A program made the position numbers and the translations under genes. Of a stretch of DNA of 64,000 bases, positions 17,258 to 26,006 are shown piece by piece. Source of the DNA: an uncultured Chloroflexota bacterium (GTDB taxonomy: Bacteria; Chloroflexota; UBA11872); contig OY282448.1 of assembly GCA_958296175.1 (NCBI GenBank), positions 1,674,472-1,738,471 of the forward strand, in the 5' to 3' direction. Positions within the stretch are counted from its first letter, which is position 1; each line of letters starts with the position of its first letter. Under the pieces are notes generated by a model, which saw only the letters and a program-made list of their open reading frames with translations, was not told the origin of the DNA and searched no databases.

Positions 17258-17908
17258 ATGGACGAGCGCCGCGCGGAGCGCTTCCTCACGCGCCGCGGCG
17301 AACGGCTCGGCAGCCTGGGATTCCAGGACGACCCGGCGCGGCCCGCCTGGACGCCAGACGGCGGGCTGATCGTCTGGCATTACACGCGCCCCGAGCGGCT
17401 GCCGTTGATTCTGGGCACCGCCGGCGGCCTGCGGGCGCGCAAGCGCGTTCTGGGCAGCGAGCTGACGCCGGAGTTCGAGGGGCTGCGCAGCGTGGAAGGC
17501 TTCCTCGACCCCAAACCGCGCTGGCTGGACGACTCGCCCGCCTTCGGCGGCGAGGGCGGACGCCGCTGGCGGGCCCACGTCGGCAGCGTGCTGCTGCGCG
17601 TGGAACTGCCGCCCGGGTTCCGCGGCGTCTGGGTGGCCGACTGGGCGCACACGCTGGAGTGCTACGCCGTGCAGCGCGGCGAACCGGCGCCGCTCGGCCT
17701 TGGCTACGACTGCTCCACAGGCCGCCAGTCGGTGCGCGCCTACGCCCACAGCCTGGTTCCAGTCCAGCAGTACCACGGCGGCCACCTGGCGCCCGTGGTA
17801 ACCGTCATGCGGCGGGGGCCGGGCATCGCCGTCCCCCGCGCCTGCGTGCGCCTGGCAGAGATTCAGCCGCGGAGCGCCGAGAACGAAAGTCCTGACCCCT
17901 CGCCCTGA
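17258..17908 (+). CDS. Hypothetical protein, 216 aa
   Basis: A conserved-looking ORF with the same codon use as its neighbours; the ATG at 17258 is preceded by GGGAGA. Visible elements are a WHYTRPERLPLILGTAGGL segment near residue 40 and a VLLRVELPPGFRGVWVADW segment near 110. The first is loosely like the His-Tyr-x-Thr start of ADP-ribosyltransferase-like folds such as DarT, where the chain enters an NAD pocket, but I cannot confirm the rest of the fold. No signal peptide or membrane segment. The function is unknown. Confidence 0.6.
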   Translation: MDERRAERFLTRRGERLGSLGFQDDPARPAWTPDGGLIVWHYTRPERLPLILGTAGGLRARKRVLGSELTPEFEGLRSVEGFLDPKPRWLDDSPAFGGEGGRRWRAHVGSVLLRVELPPGFRGVWVADWAHTLECYAVQRGEPAPLGLGYDCSTGRQSVRAYAHSLVPVQQYHGGHLAPVVTVMRRGPGIAVPRACVRLAEIQPRSAENESPDPSP

Positions 17909-17997
17909 ACGGCCAACGGCCGCCATCCCTCGTCCTGAACGAACGGCAAAACGAACGGCAAAAGGAACCGAAGGCAGGGCGCGGGGAACGGAAGACG

Positions 17998-18840
17998 CTA
18001 ATACGGGAGTTGCGTGCCCGGATGCTCCTGGGCGTAATGCGCTTGCTGAACGCCGAAGTTTTCTTGCAGCTGGATGGAGTGGCCGCCGTCCACCACCAGC
18101 GTGTGGCCGGTCACGAACGAGGCGTCGTCGCCGCAGAGCCAGGCGGCGGCCGCGGCAATGTCCTGCGGGCGTCCAACCCGCCCGATGGGGTATTGCGACG
18201 TGATGAAGTCGAGGCCCGACGGGTTGGCGTCCCACATCGCAGCCTGGATGTTGGGGGTGACGATATGCCCCGGGGCGATGGCGTTGACGCGAATGCCGTC
18301 GCGGCCGTACTCCACCGCCATCTGGCGGGTTGCCGCGATCAGGGCCGCCTTGCCGGTCTCGTACACCAACGCGCCGCGCGCCGCCAGAAAGCCGTGAACG
18401 GACGAAATGTTGACGATGCTCCCGCCCCCGCCGCGCCGCATGTGCGGCACGCCAAACCGCGCCGCCAGGTAGCTGGCCTTTACCAGCACGGCCATGGCGC
18501 GGTCGTACACCTCGGGCGGCACGTCCTCGGCGCCGCCGCTCATGGCCTCGGTGGCCGGATAGGCGTTGTTCACCAGGATGTCCAGCCGCCCCCACCGCCG
18601 CACGGCGTCGGCAATCATTGCCTCGACCTGCTCCGTCTGGCCGACGTCGGCCGCCATCGCCGCCGCCGCGCCGCCGTCGGCCTGAATAGCGCACCGCTGC
18701 GCCGCCGCCCCCGCGCCGTCGATGTCGGCAATCAACACCGCCGCACCCTCGCCAGCAAGCCGCCGCGCAATGGCCGCCCCAATCCCAGTCGCCGCCCCAG
18801 TAACGACAGCAACCCGGCCGCACAAACGCTGCTCAGTCAT
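17998..18840 (-). CDS. Short-chain dehydrogenase/reductase
   Basis: A 280 aa classical SDR. The cofactor motif is TGAATGIG near residue 15 with IADID following strand two (Asp favours NAD). The NNAYP block and the catalytic Ser-Tyr-Lys are present (NISSVHG, then YETGK). The active-site Tyr is followed by ETGK rather than the commoner SASK. The C-terminal segment carries the usual PGHIVTPN loop. The substrate is unknown. It borders the low-GC island to its right. Confidence 0.92.
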   Translation of the reverse strand: MTEQRLCGRVAVVTGAATGIGAAIARRLAGEGAAVLIADIDGAGAAAQRCAIQADGGAAAAMAADVGQTEQVEAMIADAVRRWGRLDILVNNAYPATEAMSGGAEDVPPEVYDRAMAVLVKASYLAARFGVPHMRRGGGGSIVNISSVHGFLAARGALVYETGKAALIAATRQMAVEYGRDGIRVNAIAPGHIVTPNIQAAMWDANPSGLDFITSQYPIGRVGRPQDIAAAAAWLCGDDASFVTGHTLVVDGGHSIQLQENFGVQQAHYAQEHPGTQLPY

Positions 18841-18945
18841 GGTGATTCGTTTTCTGGCCGGTCAGGGCAGGTCATTTTGACACGAACGACGTGAAGGTGC
18901 TGGACGGAAGCACGCTTGCGTTTGCAGCCAAGGGCCAGTGCACCT

Positions 18946-19896
18946 CTAGCGCTTCGTGATTTTCGGGCCGACGTATACGATGTACGTCGGTTCGCTCGCA
19001 CGCATAGGCCACGTAAAGTGAATGCGCAATTGTGGGGTTTTCACTTTGCCGTGCCAAGTGCAAAACAGCGGCTCAGCGGCGTTCAGCGGGTTTGGGAATG
19101 TCAGCGCTGACTCGAATTGTGATTTCTCCGTGTCCGATGAGTCAGAAAACCACGCCTTGCTGCCGGTGAAGTATTGTTGATATATGCGATGCCCCTCGGG
19201 GGTTCTCTCACCGCGGTCATTGAAGCAACTCTTGAGTTTGTGCAATACTTCCAAACGTTGCAGTAATCGTTCCGCAACATTCCCGTTGAAGGGGTGACCA
19301 TCGAGCGGACGAAAACTGTCCGGTGTGAACTCGAGATTCGAACATCGTTTCCGAGCAACCCCATCAAGATCATCCCAGGAGCCGATCTTGGCCGGTGCAG
19401 CTGCAAGGATGGACGATACAGTATCGACGCTCCAGTAGTTTGGAATCTTGACGAACCGCGTATCTCCGTTCTCTCGATAGCGAACAGACAGTGTCCTGTG
19501 CAACCAACAGGATGGTTCAATGCTCACAAGGCCGCGGGGCAGTCCGCTGAGAGTGCAATAGGCGGTTTCCCCAACCGCGGTTTCCGTGACAATCTCTCCG
19601 TTGTACTCCAGCCAGTCATCCCCGCTGTGCTGCCGATCGTCGTCCCAGAATGGACCGTTACTCGTCAGCCACTGCATCAGTGCTCGTTGCTTGTCTCTGT
19701 CCAACACTTGGACCGCACGCTGCATAGGACATCCTGGCATCACATTCGCACTTACAACATTACGGTGGCACAGCAGATCACTTCCGTACCGACGTGCACG
19801 CGCCCGAATGCGCAGCACACGTTCGATGGAGACCTGAAAGGAGGGCAGGTCGTGAAACTGTCCGTGGATGGAGCAATCGTTGAAGATCAATTCCAT
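18946..19896 (-). CDS. Orphan third gene of the DUF262/ATPase island, 316 aa
   Basis: The ATG at 19896 begins one base after the ATPase stop (TGAGATG), indicating translational coupling; a longer frame to 19971 would overlap the ATPase gene by 74 bases. I do not recognise a named domain. Conserved-looking blocks are MQWLTSNGPFWDDDRQHSGD near residue 115, EIVTETAVGETAYC, and a C-terminal FCTWHGKV...YIVYVGPKITKR. The acidic, His- and Asp-rich block could be an active site, but that is inference. Composition is clearly lower in GC than the surroundings. As the last gene of a three-gene operon with a DUF262 protein and a DUF3696-type ATPase, it is a plausible effector of a defence system. Confidence 0.75.
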   Translation of the reverse strand: MELIFNDCSIHGQFHDLPSFQVSIERVLRIRARARRYGSDLLCHRNVVSANVMPGCPMQRAVQVLDRDKQRALMQWLTSNGPFWDDDRQHSGDDWLEYNGEIVTETAVGETAYCTLSGLPRGLVSIEPSCWLHRTLSVRYRENGDTRFVKIPNYWSVDTVSSILAAAPAKIGSWDDLDGVARKRCSNLEFTPDSFRPLDGHPFNGNVAERLLQRLEVLHKLKSCFNDRGERTPEGHRIYQQYFTGSKAWFSDSSDTEKSQFESALTFPNPLNAAEPLFCTWHGKVKTPQLRIHFTWPMRASEPTYIVYVGPKITKR

Positions 19897-19897
19897 C

Positions 19898-21124
19898 TCA
19901 GGAATCTGCCCATCCGGCGAAGTAGTTTGCATCCTTATCGAACTGATCGAAGAATCCATCGGGCCAGTCATCGATGTTACCTGAGTCGTCCAGCACTGGG
20001 CTCAGAACCTGCGGATCATGGTAGGAGCGCGGTCGGAAAAAGTGGATTGCAGCTTGGTCTGCAGGAAGTCGCTTTTCCTTGACGGCTCGACGGACCCCAT
20101 TCAACACGTGGTCGCTATGCGTCTCGACAAGCACCTGCACTCCTGCACGAGCTACGTCGGCCAAGAACTGTCCCATCTGTGCTTGACCAGCCGGATGGAG
20201 ATGCACCTCTGGGTTCTCGATCAGAATCAACTCACCTTTGGATGCCGAAAGTGCGGAGACAACAATTGGCAGGCACTGTGTAAGCCCAAAGCCGGTATGG
20301 ATTGGCTTGTGAAATTCTCCCGTGTCAGACGTACGCAACCCTAGTGTCACGGCGTTCGCCTGTGACACCGGCTGCAAATCCATGCTGAAGCCAGGAAAGA
20401 GCGTGCGCATGCGCGCCTCGGCCTGGCGGAAGAGAGTAGGGGGCACCCCGCGTAATATCCGTGAGTCATGTACGCGCTCATCCCTCTTCCAATACAACAC
20501 ACTTACAGCGTGCTCGCCCCGAGGTCCGACGGAGCTCACGATGTGAGGGTCTTCAAGGTACTCTTTCGTCCACTCTGACGTCAAGCGCCGTCCGATGGAG
20601 CTCACGGTATGCGGGTCTTCAAGAGCGTATACGTCTTGAGGGGCCATACGCTCCGCAGTGATGTAGCTCAAGCTCTCTAGCTGTCGTGCAATCGTCGTTA
20701 TATCCGATTCCCATTCGTCTGAGGTGTAGTATTCGTATGGCAACAGGTTAAGCAATGCGTGTGGAGTTACGAATTCCTGATCATTAACAGCTACGACACG
20801 GACTTTCATGGACATATCACGACGGTCACCCTCGAACTCCCAGCTGCAGACGTTTGCATCACTCCATAAAGCAATACCAAAGATATTTCGTCCAAATTCC
20901 TCGTTGACGACATCGGGTGTTGTTCCCAGACGAATAACGTCGCCGTTGAGTGCAAGGCGAGTTGACGATTCCTGTTCACGCATTGTCTGATGCAACAGCA
21001 CAAGCGCCTGCAGGACCGAGGATTTCCCTGATGCGTTGAGACCCGTGAGAAGTGTCAGCGGGGCGAGTGGCAGGCGCAACAGCCGGAAACACTTAAAAAG
21101 TTTGAGCTCGAGATTAGTAAGCAC
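19898..21124 (-). CDS. AAA/ABC-type ATPase with DUF3696 C-terminus
   Basis: A 408 aa SMC/OLD-like ATPase. Walker A is GLNASGKSS near residue 28, the signature/Walker B region near residue 305 reads LILIENPEVHLHPAGQ, and the H-loop follows (VLVETHSDHVLNGVRR). The tail FFRPRSYHDP...DDWPDGFFDQFDKD matches the short DUF3696 segment at the end of such ATPases. The GTG at 21124 is preferred to TTG 21127 because AGGAG is 7 bases upstream. It overlaps the end of the DUF262 gene by 11 bases. Related ATPases drive several anti-phage systems. Confidence 0.88.
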   Translation of the reverse strand: MLTNLELKLFKCFRLLRLPLAPLTLLTGLNASGKSSVLQALVLLHQTMREQESSTRLALNGDVIRLGTTPDVVNEEFGRNIFGIALWSDANVCSWEFEGDRRDMSMKVRVVAVNDQEFVTPHALLNLLPYEYYTSDEWESDITTIARQLESLSYITAERMAPQDVYALEDPHTVSSIGRRLTSEWTKEYLEDPHIVSSVGPRGEHAVSVLYWKRDERVHDSRILRGVPPTLFRQAEARMRTLFPGFSMDLQPVSQANAVTLGLRTSDTGEFHKPIHTGFGLTQCLPIVVSALSASKGELILIENPEVHLHPAGQAQMGQFLADVARAGVQVLVETHSDHVLNGVRRAVKEKRLPADQAAIHFFRPRSYHDPQVLSPVLDDSGNIDDWPDGFFDQFDKDANYFAGWADS

Positions 21125-22220
21125 CAAGCGACTCCTCGAGCATCGCCTCTGTCATTTCAAATCGCAATCGTACCCGCTTGGAGTCGCTCGTTCCGAGGGT
21201 GATAGAACTCATGAACTCCTCGTCATTGAGCAGCTGATAGAACCCCTTTTTCACAGCAGGTGAACGCTCCATGACGATACCCAGGTCATACCTTGACAAT
21301 CCTGTGGACATGACATCCCAAAGCGATGCATTAATTACGTTTCGATTCGTTTGTTCTGGCTCATGTTTGCGAAAGGCATGCCTTTGGAAGAGATGCAGAT
21401 TATTCTGGAGAGTGGTTTTGAACTGCGCAGACAACTCCTTAAGGTTTTCCGGTCTGGAATTCATCTCGAGTAGGCTCTGTGCAAGGAACTCGTCCATATC
21501 TCTATAGTGGTCAAGCGAGAGGATTTGGAAAGCGCAGAATCTATTGACGAATTCCCGGTCCCTCATTGTTGTGCTCCTAAGACTCTTTCCAGTAGCCTTC
21601 AGGAACAGGTCGGTTTGTGACTCTTCCCTGAGGAAGCGTGTCGCAGGACCCATATACAGGCAGTTGCGCATCTGCTGTCGGGTCAAAGGCACACCGCTGT
21701 TGACACGCTCAAAGATGTCCAAGCGCGTCTTCTCGTGTGCCTTTGCGTCAATAACGTAGAGGATGAGATTGCAGTCTTCCACGCGGTTCTGAAGCTTTGG
21801 CGATAACTCGTTGAATATCTTTCCGTTTATCTCAGGTCTGTTCTCAAGGCGAAGACGCAGATCGTTGTTTACAAAGTGGCGGAAGGTCGACAGGCGTTGC
21901 AGTCCATCTACGACAATCATCCGACCCTGATCATCTTCTGCAAGATAGAAGACTGGAAGCGGTATTCGCATCAACACAGATTCGATAAACCTGCTCTGTT
22001 TTTCTTGGTCCCAGATGAAGTCGCGTTGGAAATCTGGATCCATGACAAAACGTTCTTGCTCAATCCGACGCAGTACTTCATGCACTGTGCGAGATTCATT
22101 ACGGATGAGCAGTGTATCGATTGGATAGCTTCCCCACTCATCCGGCTGATCGTCTCCCAGCCCTTCGATCTGTTCCTGACCGACGTCAGCCTGCGGCGTC
22201 CGATCCTCGTCCACGGTCAT
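21114..22220 (-). CDS. DUF262-family (GmrSD N-terminal/ParB-like) protein, 368 aa
   Basis: The first gene of the low-GC operon. The DUF262 domain is recognised by FVMDPDFQRDFIWDQEKQSR near residue 55 (relatives have P-x-FQR-x-W), by IVVDGLQRLSTFRHF near 105 (the DGQQR-type motif of ParB/Srx nucleases), and by DIFERVNSGVPLTRQQMRN near 170. There is no C-terminal DUF1524 HNH part, so this is not a complete GmrSD fusion. The ATG at 22220 follows GGGGA at 7 bases. In characterised systems the DUF262 part binds or hydrolyses nucleotide and recognises modified DNA; here it probably works with the ATPase. Confidence 0.88.
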   Translation of the reverse strand: MTVDEDRTPQADVGQEQIEGLGDDQPDEWGSYPIDTLLIRNESRTVHEVLRRIEQERFVMDPDFQRDFIWDQEKQSRFIESVLMRIPLPVFYLAEDDQGRMIVVDGLQRLSTFRHFVNNDLRLRLENRPEINGKIFNELSPKLQNRVEDCNLILYVIDAKAHEKTRLDIFERVNSGVPLTRQQMRNCLYMGPATRFLREESQTDLFLKATGKSLRSTTMRDREFVNRFCAFQILSLDHYRDMDEFLAQSLLEMNSRPENLKELSAQFKTTLQNNLHLFQRHAFRKHEPEQTNRNVINASLWDVMSTGLSRYDLGIVMERSPAVKKGFYQLLNDEEFMSSITLGTSDSKRVRLRFEMTEAMLEESLGAY

Positions 22221-22268
22221 GCCCAATCCCCGCCTGGAAATCCTAAGAGAAGCTCAGCGCAGCCAAGT

Positions 22269-23756
22269 TTACACCCGCGCGCCGAGTTCTTCCAGCCGGC
22301 GGACGACGCCGTCCAGGGCTTGGGAGGCGGTCAGGCCTTCCAGGATGATGCCGGCGTCAACTTCATTGATGAAGGCGCCCCAGTGGGGGCGCTCCAGGGT
22401 CACGTAGGACGCGTTCTGCATGATGTCCACCACCATCTGCGCTTCGTCGGGGCGGTAGGCGGGAAAGCGGCGGCGCAGGGTGTCGGCGGAGGTGCGCTGG
22501 GCGGGCACGTTGGCGGCGTCCTGGGTGTTGCGCTCCAGGGCGCGCAGCGCGTCGTAGGCCACGCGCGGTTCGGCCGTGCCCGCGCTGATCCCCAGCATCA
22601 TCCAGATGCTGACCGGCGCGTCCCCAACCCCGAAGCGGGGAAACGGATAGAAGACGTTGTCGGGGCCGCTGCTGCGGACGAAATAGCCGAACCAGTTGCC
22701 CGCCAGCTGGATCATCGCCATGCCGACTTTGCCCTCTTGCAGGTGGCGCCAGAAGTTGAAATTCTCGCCCCGATTGGCTTGGGCAATCCCATAGGTGGAG
22801 GCCAGGTCGTAGAGCACCTGCACGGTTTCCAGCGCCTGAGGCGTGCGCAGCGCCGCGAACGACCCCTGGTCGTCCGGCACCACGCCCAGGCTGGACTGCA
22901 AGAACAGAAAGCTGGGCGCCTCGCTCCAGAGCTGGTCCGGCGCCATCCACATCGGCTCGACGTTGATTACCACGCCCAGCGAATCCTCGGCGCCCTGCAC
23001 GTTGGGGTCGCGGTGCATGGTGATCGCGCCTTGCACGAAGGCGTCGCCGTCCCAGGCCTCGCGCGGCGGCAGGTCGAAGCCGGTCGCCGCGGCCAGGTCG
23101 CGGTTCACCACCGTCACCCACGGCGCGGCCGCCACCGGCAGCGCGTATTGCACGCCGTCCACCTGGCCGGCCTCCAGGATGCCGGGCCAGTAGGCCGCGG
23201 GGTCGAACGAGGCGTCGCTGGCCAGGTGTTCGTCCAGCGGCAGCAGACGCCGGTTCGCCGCCAGATTGTTCAGGTCCCAGCGCTCCAGAATCACGATGTC
23301 GGCCAGCGTGCTCCCCGCCCCGTCGTCCAAGGCATCGGCGTAGTTCCAGCGGTAGCCGAAGTTCGAGGGCAGCGGGGTGTCAATGTACTTGTAGCGGCTT
23401 TCGGTCTCGTAGCGCGCCGCGGTTTGAGCGGCGATGAGAATCGGCTCCACGTCCCAGTTCGACCCGCCGAAGGTCGGCAAGGCCAGGGCGATGGGGCGAT
23501 TTGCGCCGGGCGGCGGCAGCGCGCCCTCGCGGCTGGGCGCGCGCTCGCTGCGCGACACCACCACGGTTGCCGCGGGCGCCGCGCCCTCGCGCCGCTCGGC
23601 CCGCGGCGCGGGCAGCGGAATCTCCACCGCGTCCGGCTCGCCGCAGGCCGCGGCCAGCGCTCCCGCGCCGGCCGCCAGGGTCAGCCCCAGCGCGCGCCGC
23701 CGGGTCACGCCGCGGCCGGCGCGCGCCGCGCTGCAGGCGTTCGTAGGTGTCGTCAT
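22269..23756 (-). CDS. Extracellular solute-binding lipoprotein (ABC transporter), 495 aa
   Basis: A Tat-type lipoprotein: a twin-arginine start (VTRRRALGLTLAAGAGA) leads to a lipobox LAAAC near residue 40, then a Pro/Ala linker and a periplasmic-binding fold resembling sugar-binding family 1 proteins. The ATG at 23756 is preceded by AGGAG at 7 bases. Blocks such as GKVGMAMIQLAGNWFGYF and the Trp-rich cleft residues fit carbohydrate binding. No permease or ATPase of a transporter is adjacent, so it is an orphan binding protein. It should be anchored by Lgt. Confidence 0.85.
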   Translation of the reverse strand: MTTPTNACSAARAGRGVTRRRALGLTLAAGAGALAAACGEPDAVEIPLPAPRAERREGAAPAATVVVSRSERAPSREGALPPPGANRPIALALPTFGGSNWDVEPILIAAQTAARYETESRYKYIDTPLPSNFGYRWNYADALDDGAGSTLADIVILERWDLNNLAANRRLLPLDEHLASDASFDPAAYWPGILEAGQVDGVQYALPVAAAPWVTVVNRDLAAATGFDLPPREAWDGDAFVQGAITMHRDPNVQGAEDSLGVVINVEPMWMAPDQLWSEAPSFLFLQSSLGVVPDDQGSFAALRTPQALETVQVLYDLASTYGIAQANRGENFNFWRHLQEGKVGMAMIQLAGNWFGYFVRSSGPDNVFYPFPRFGVGDAPVSIWMMLGISAGTAEPRVAYDALRALERNTQDAANVPAQRTSADTLRRRFPAYRPDEAQMVVDIMQNASYVTLERPHWGAFINEVDAGIILEGLTASQALDGVVRRLEELGARV

Positions 23757-24056
23757 GTTGTGCTCCTGCGTTGGTCGTGTCGACGTGCGCCCCCGTGGCC
23801 GGGGGCGGTCTGCTCCAGACCGCCGCCCAACGGCGGCGGTGCGTCCCTGCGTCTGGTTCCCGAGGCGCCGGCGGCCGCAGATCGGCCGCATGCGCCAGGC
23901 CCCCGGTGCGGGCAGGGCGGGAACCCAACGCTGTGAGTCGTTCGACGCGTAATGACGGTTGGCAGGGCGGGTGCCGCCACTGTGCGCCCCGCCGCCCAAG
24001 TCTAGCGCCTCGCGCGGCGCCCGGGCGGCTGTGCTGCCGCGCAGGCCGCGGGCGGC

Positions 24057-24785
24057 CTACGAGTCCACGGCCGTGGCCGTGAACTCGATGCCCAGCAGCA
24101 CCTCGTTGCTGACGTTGGAGACGAACGGCACGTAGGGAATCACCAGGTTGTAGGTCTCGCGCGTGACGGTGGCGACGGCCGACCCCTCGATGCGGTCTTC
24201 CGACACGATGTTCACCGTGGTCTCGAAGCTGGCTTCGGCGGAGATGTCGCGCACGGTGAGGGGCCCGAGGATGGTGAACGTGACGGTGTCGCCCACGGCC
24301 AGGCGCTGCGGCAGACCGATAAATTCGCGGGGCGCAAATTGGGCGAACTCGAAGCGGTCCTCGGCGGACTGCAGGATGCGCGACCGAATGGCCCGGTCGC
24401 GCCGATCCGACGGAGAGCGCAGCGTGCGCACGTTGATGCGGACCACCCCCACCTGCGACGCGGACGGGTTGCCGAAGTCCACGATGAGGTCGCCGGCCAC
24501 CTGGTCGGTGCGGCTGACCACGTGCGACGGCCGACCGCGCAGCGTTTCGTCTACCTCGAAGCGGACTTCCGACGCTTCAGGAACGATGCGGTAGAGCCGC
24601 GCCGCTCTGCCGGCGGCCGCCGGTGGCGGCGTCAGCCGCGGGGCCGTTATCCCCTGGCTGGCCTCGCCGCCGCCGCTGGTCAAGAAAACGAAGATCAGCG
24701 AAGCCAGCCACACGAGGCCGCCAACGGCCACCAGCAGCAGCACGCCCGCCGTCCATAGGCGCGCGCGAGTGGTCAGGATGCGCAA
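24057..24785 (-). CDS. YceI-like membrane-anchored lipid-binding protein (copy 1)
   Basis: About 242 aa with one N-terminal transmembrane segment (LLLVAVGGLVWLASLIFVFL) and a C-terminal YceI-type lipocalin-like barrel. The barrel shows VPEASEVRFEVDE, FGNPSASQVGVVRINVRTL and ILQSAEDRFEFAQF, positions where YceI proteins line a polyisoprenoid or fatty-amide pocket. The start is uncertain; TTG 24785 gives the shortest N-terminus before the membrane segment. A paralogue follows at 24897-25766, so the pair arose by tandem duplication. Confidence 0.78.
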   Translation of the reverse strand: MRILTTRARLWTAGVLLLVAVGGLVWLASLIFVFLTSGGGEASQGITAPRLTPPPAAAGRAARLYRIVPEASEVRFEVDETLRGRPSHVVSRTDQVAGDLIVDFGNPSASQVGVVRINVRTLRSPSDRRDRAIRSRILQSAEDRFEFAQFAPREFIGLPQRLAVGDTVTFTILGPLTVRDISAEASFETTVNIVSEDRIEGSAVATVTRETYNLVIPYVPFVSNVSNEVLLGIEFTATAVDS

Positions 24786-24896
24786 TGCAGCGTCTTCACG
24801 GCGGATTGGATGGCCATCCGTGGGCAAGCATAGCGCGTTCGGGCGTCCTGGGCAGCTGGATCGTCTGGGCACCGGCCCGCCGGCTGCTGGGCGCGC

Positions 24897-25766
24897 CTAT
24901 GCCGGGACGGCCTCCGCCGTGAACTCGATGCCCAGCAGCACCTCGTCGCTGACGCCGGCAACGAACGGCACGCTGGGAATCACCAGGTCGTACGTCTGGC
25001 GCGACACGGTCGCCGTGGCCGAACCTTCGATACGGTCGTCGGCCACGATGGTCACGGTGGCCTCGAATCTGGCCTCGGCCGTGATGTCGCGCACCGTCAG
25101 GTCGCCCACGATGGTGAACGACACCGTGTCGCCCACGGCAATGGCGGCCGGGAGACCTTCCAGCGCACGGGGCGCGAACTCCGCGAACTCGAAGCGGTCC
25201 TCGGCAGACTGCAGGATGCGCGAGCGTGTGGCGCGGTCGCGCCGCTCTTCGTCGGTGCGCAGCGTGCGCACGTTGATGCGGATGACGCCCACCTGTGACG
25301 CGGACGGGTTGCCGAAGTCCACAATGATGTCGCCGGCCACCTGGTCGGTGCGCCCCACCACGTGCGTAGGCACGTCGCGCAACAGCTCGTCGATCTCATA
25401 CCGGGCTTCGGACTCCGCGGGGATGATGCGGTAGAGCCGCGCGTCGGCGGCTGCGGCGCTCGCCGCTGTGGGACTCGCCGCTACGGTGCTGTCCGGCGCG
25501 GGACTGGCCGCTGCGGGACTGGCCGCTGCGGGCGTGCTGCGTGCGGCCGTGGGACTGGCCGCCGCCGGAGACGCCGCCGCGGGCTGCGCGGCTGGGGTCG
25601 GCGCCGCGGCCTGCGAGGCCGGCGGCGCGGTCAGTTGCGGCGCCGAGATTGGCTGGCTGGCCTCGCCGCCGCCGCCGCTGAAGTAGACGACCAGCCACGC
25701 GATGCCGGCAACCGCCACTGCCACCAGCGCGGCCGCGGCCGCCGCGCGCGCCAGGGGGTGATGCAT
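24897..25766 (-). CDS. YceI-like membrane-anchored lipid-binding protein (copy 2)
   Basis: A 289 aa paralogue of the gene at 24057-24785. The N-terminal anchor (AAAALVAVAVAGIAWLVVYF) is followed by a long low-complexity Ala/Ser/Pro/Thr linker (about residues 45-100, repeats of AASP) absent from copy 1, then the same YceI-type barrel (IPAESEARYEIDE, ILQSAEDRFEFAEF). The linker probably keeps the barrel away from the membrane. ATG 25766 fits the hydrophobic start. Confidence 0.8.
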   Translation of the reverse strand: MHHPLARAAAAAALVAVAVAGIAWLVVYFSGGGGEASQPISAPQLTAPPASQAAAPTPAAQPAAASPAAASPTAARSTPAAASPAAASPAPDSTVAASPTAASAAAADARLYRIIPAESEARYEIDELLRDVPTHVVGRTDQVAGDIIVDFGNPSASQVGVIRINVRTLRTDEERRDRATRSRILQSAEDRFEFAEFAPRALEGLPAAIAVGDTVSFTIVGDLTVRDITAEARFEATVTIVADDRIEGSATATVSRQTYDLVIPSVPFVAGVSDEVLLGIEFTAEAVPA

Positions 25767-26006
25767 TGCATACAGCTCGATCCTGCAAGGTCGGCGGGCG
25801 ACCGGGTACGAACTCAGCATAGCCGGTTCGATCCGCCCCAGACGGCGCAGGCCGCGACGGTGTCGGAACGGACGGGCCGCGGCCACCCGCAGCCCATCCA
25901 GTCACGTGCTGGCAGCATCCCCGTGCATGGACGTGCCACAGCCGCAGGCGGACGCCCCATTGACGGCCCGCGCGCCGGCCACGCCCTCGAGGCCGGGCGG
26001 CCGCGC

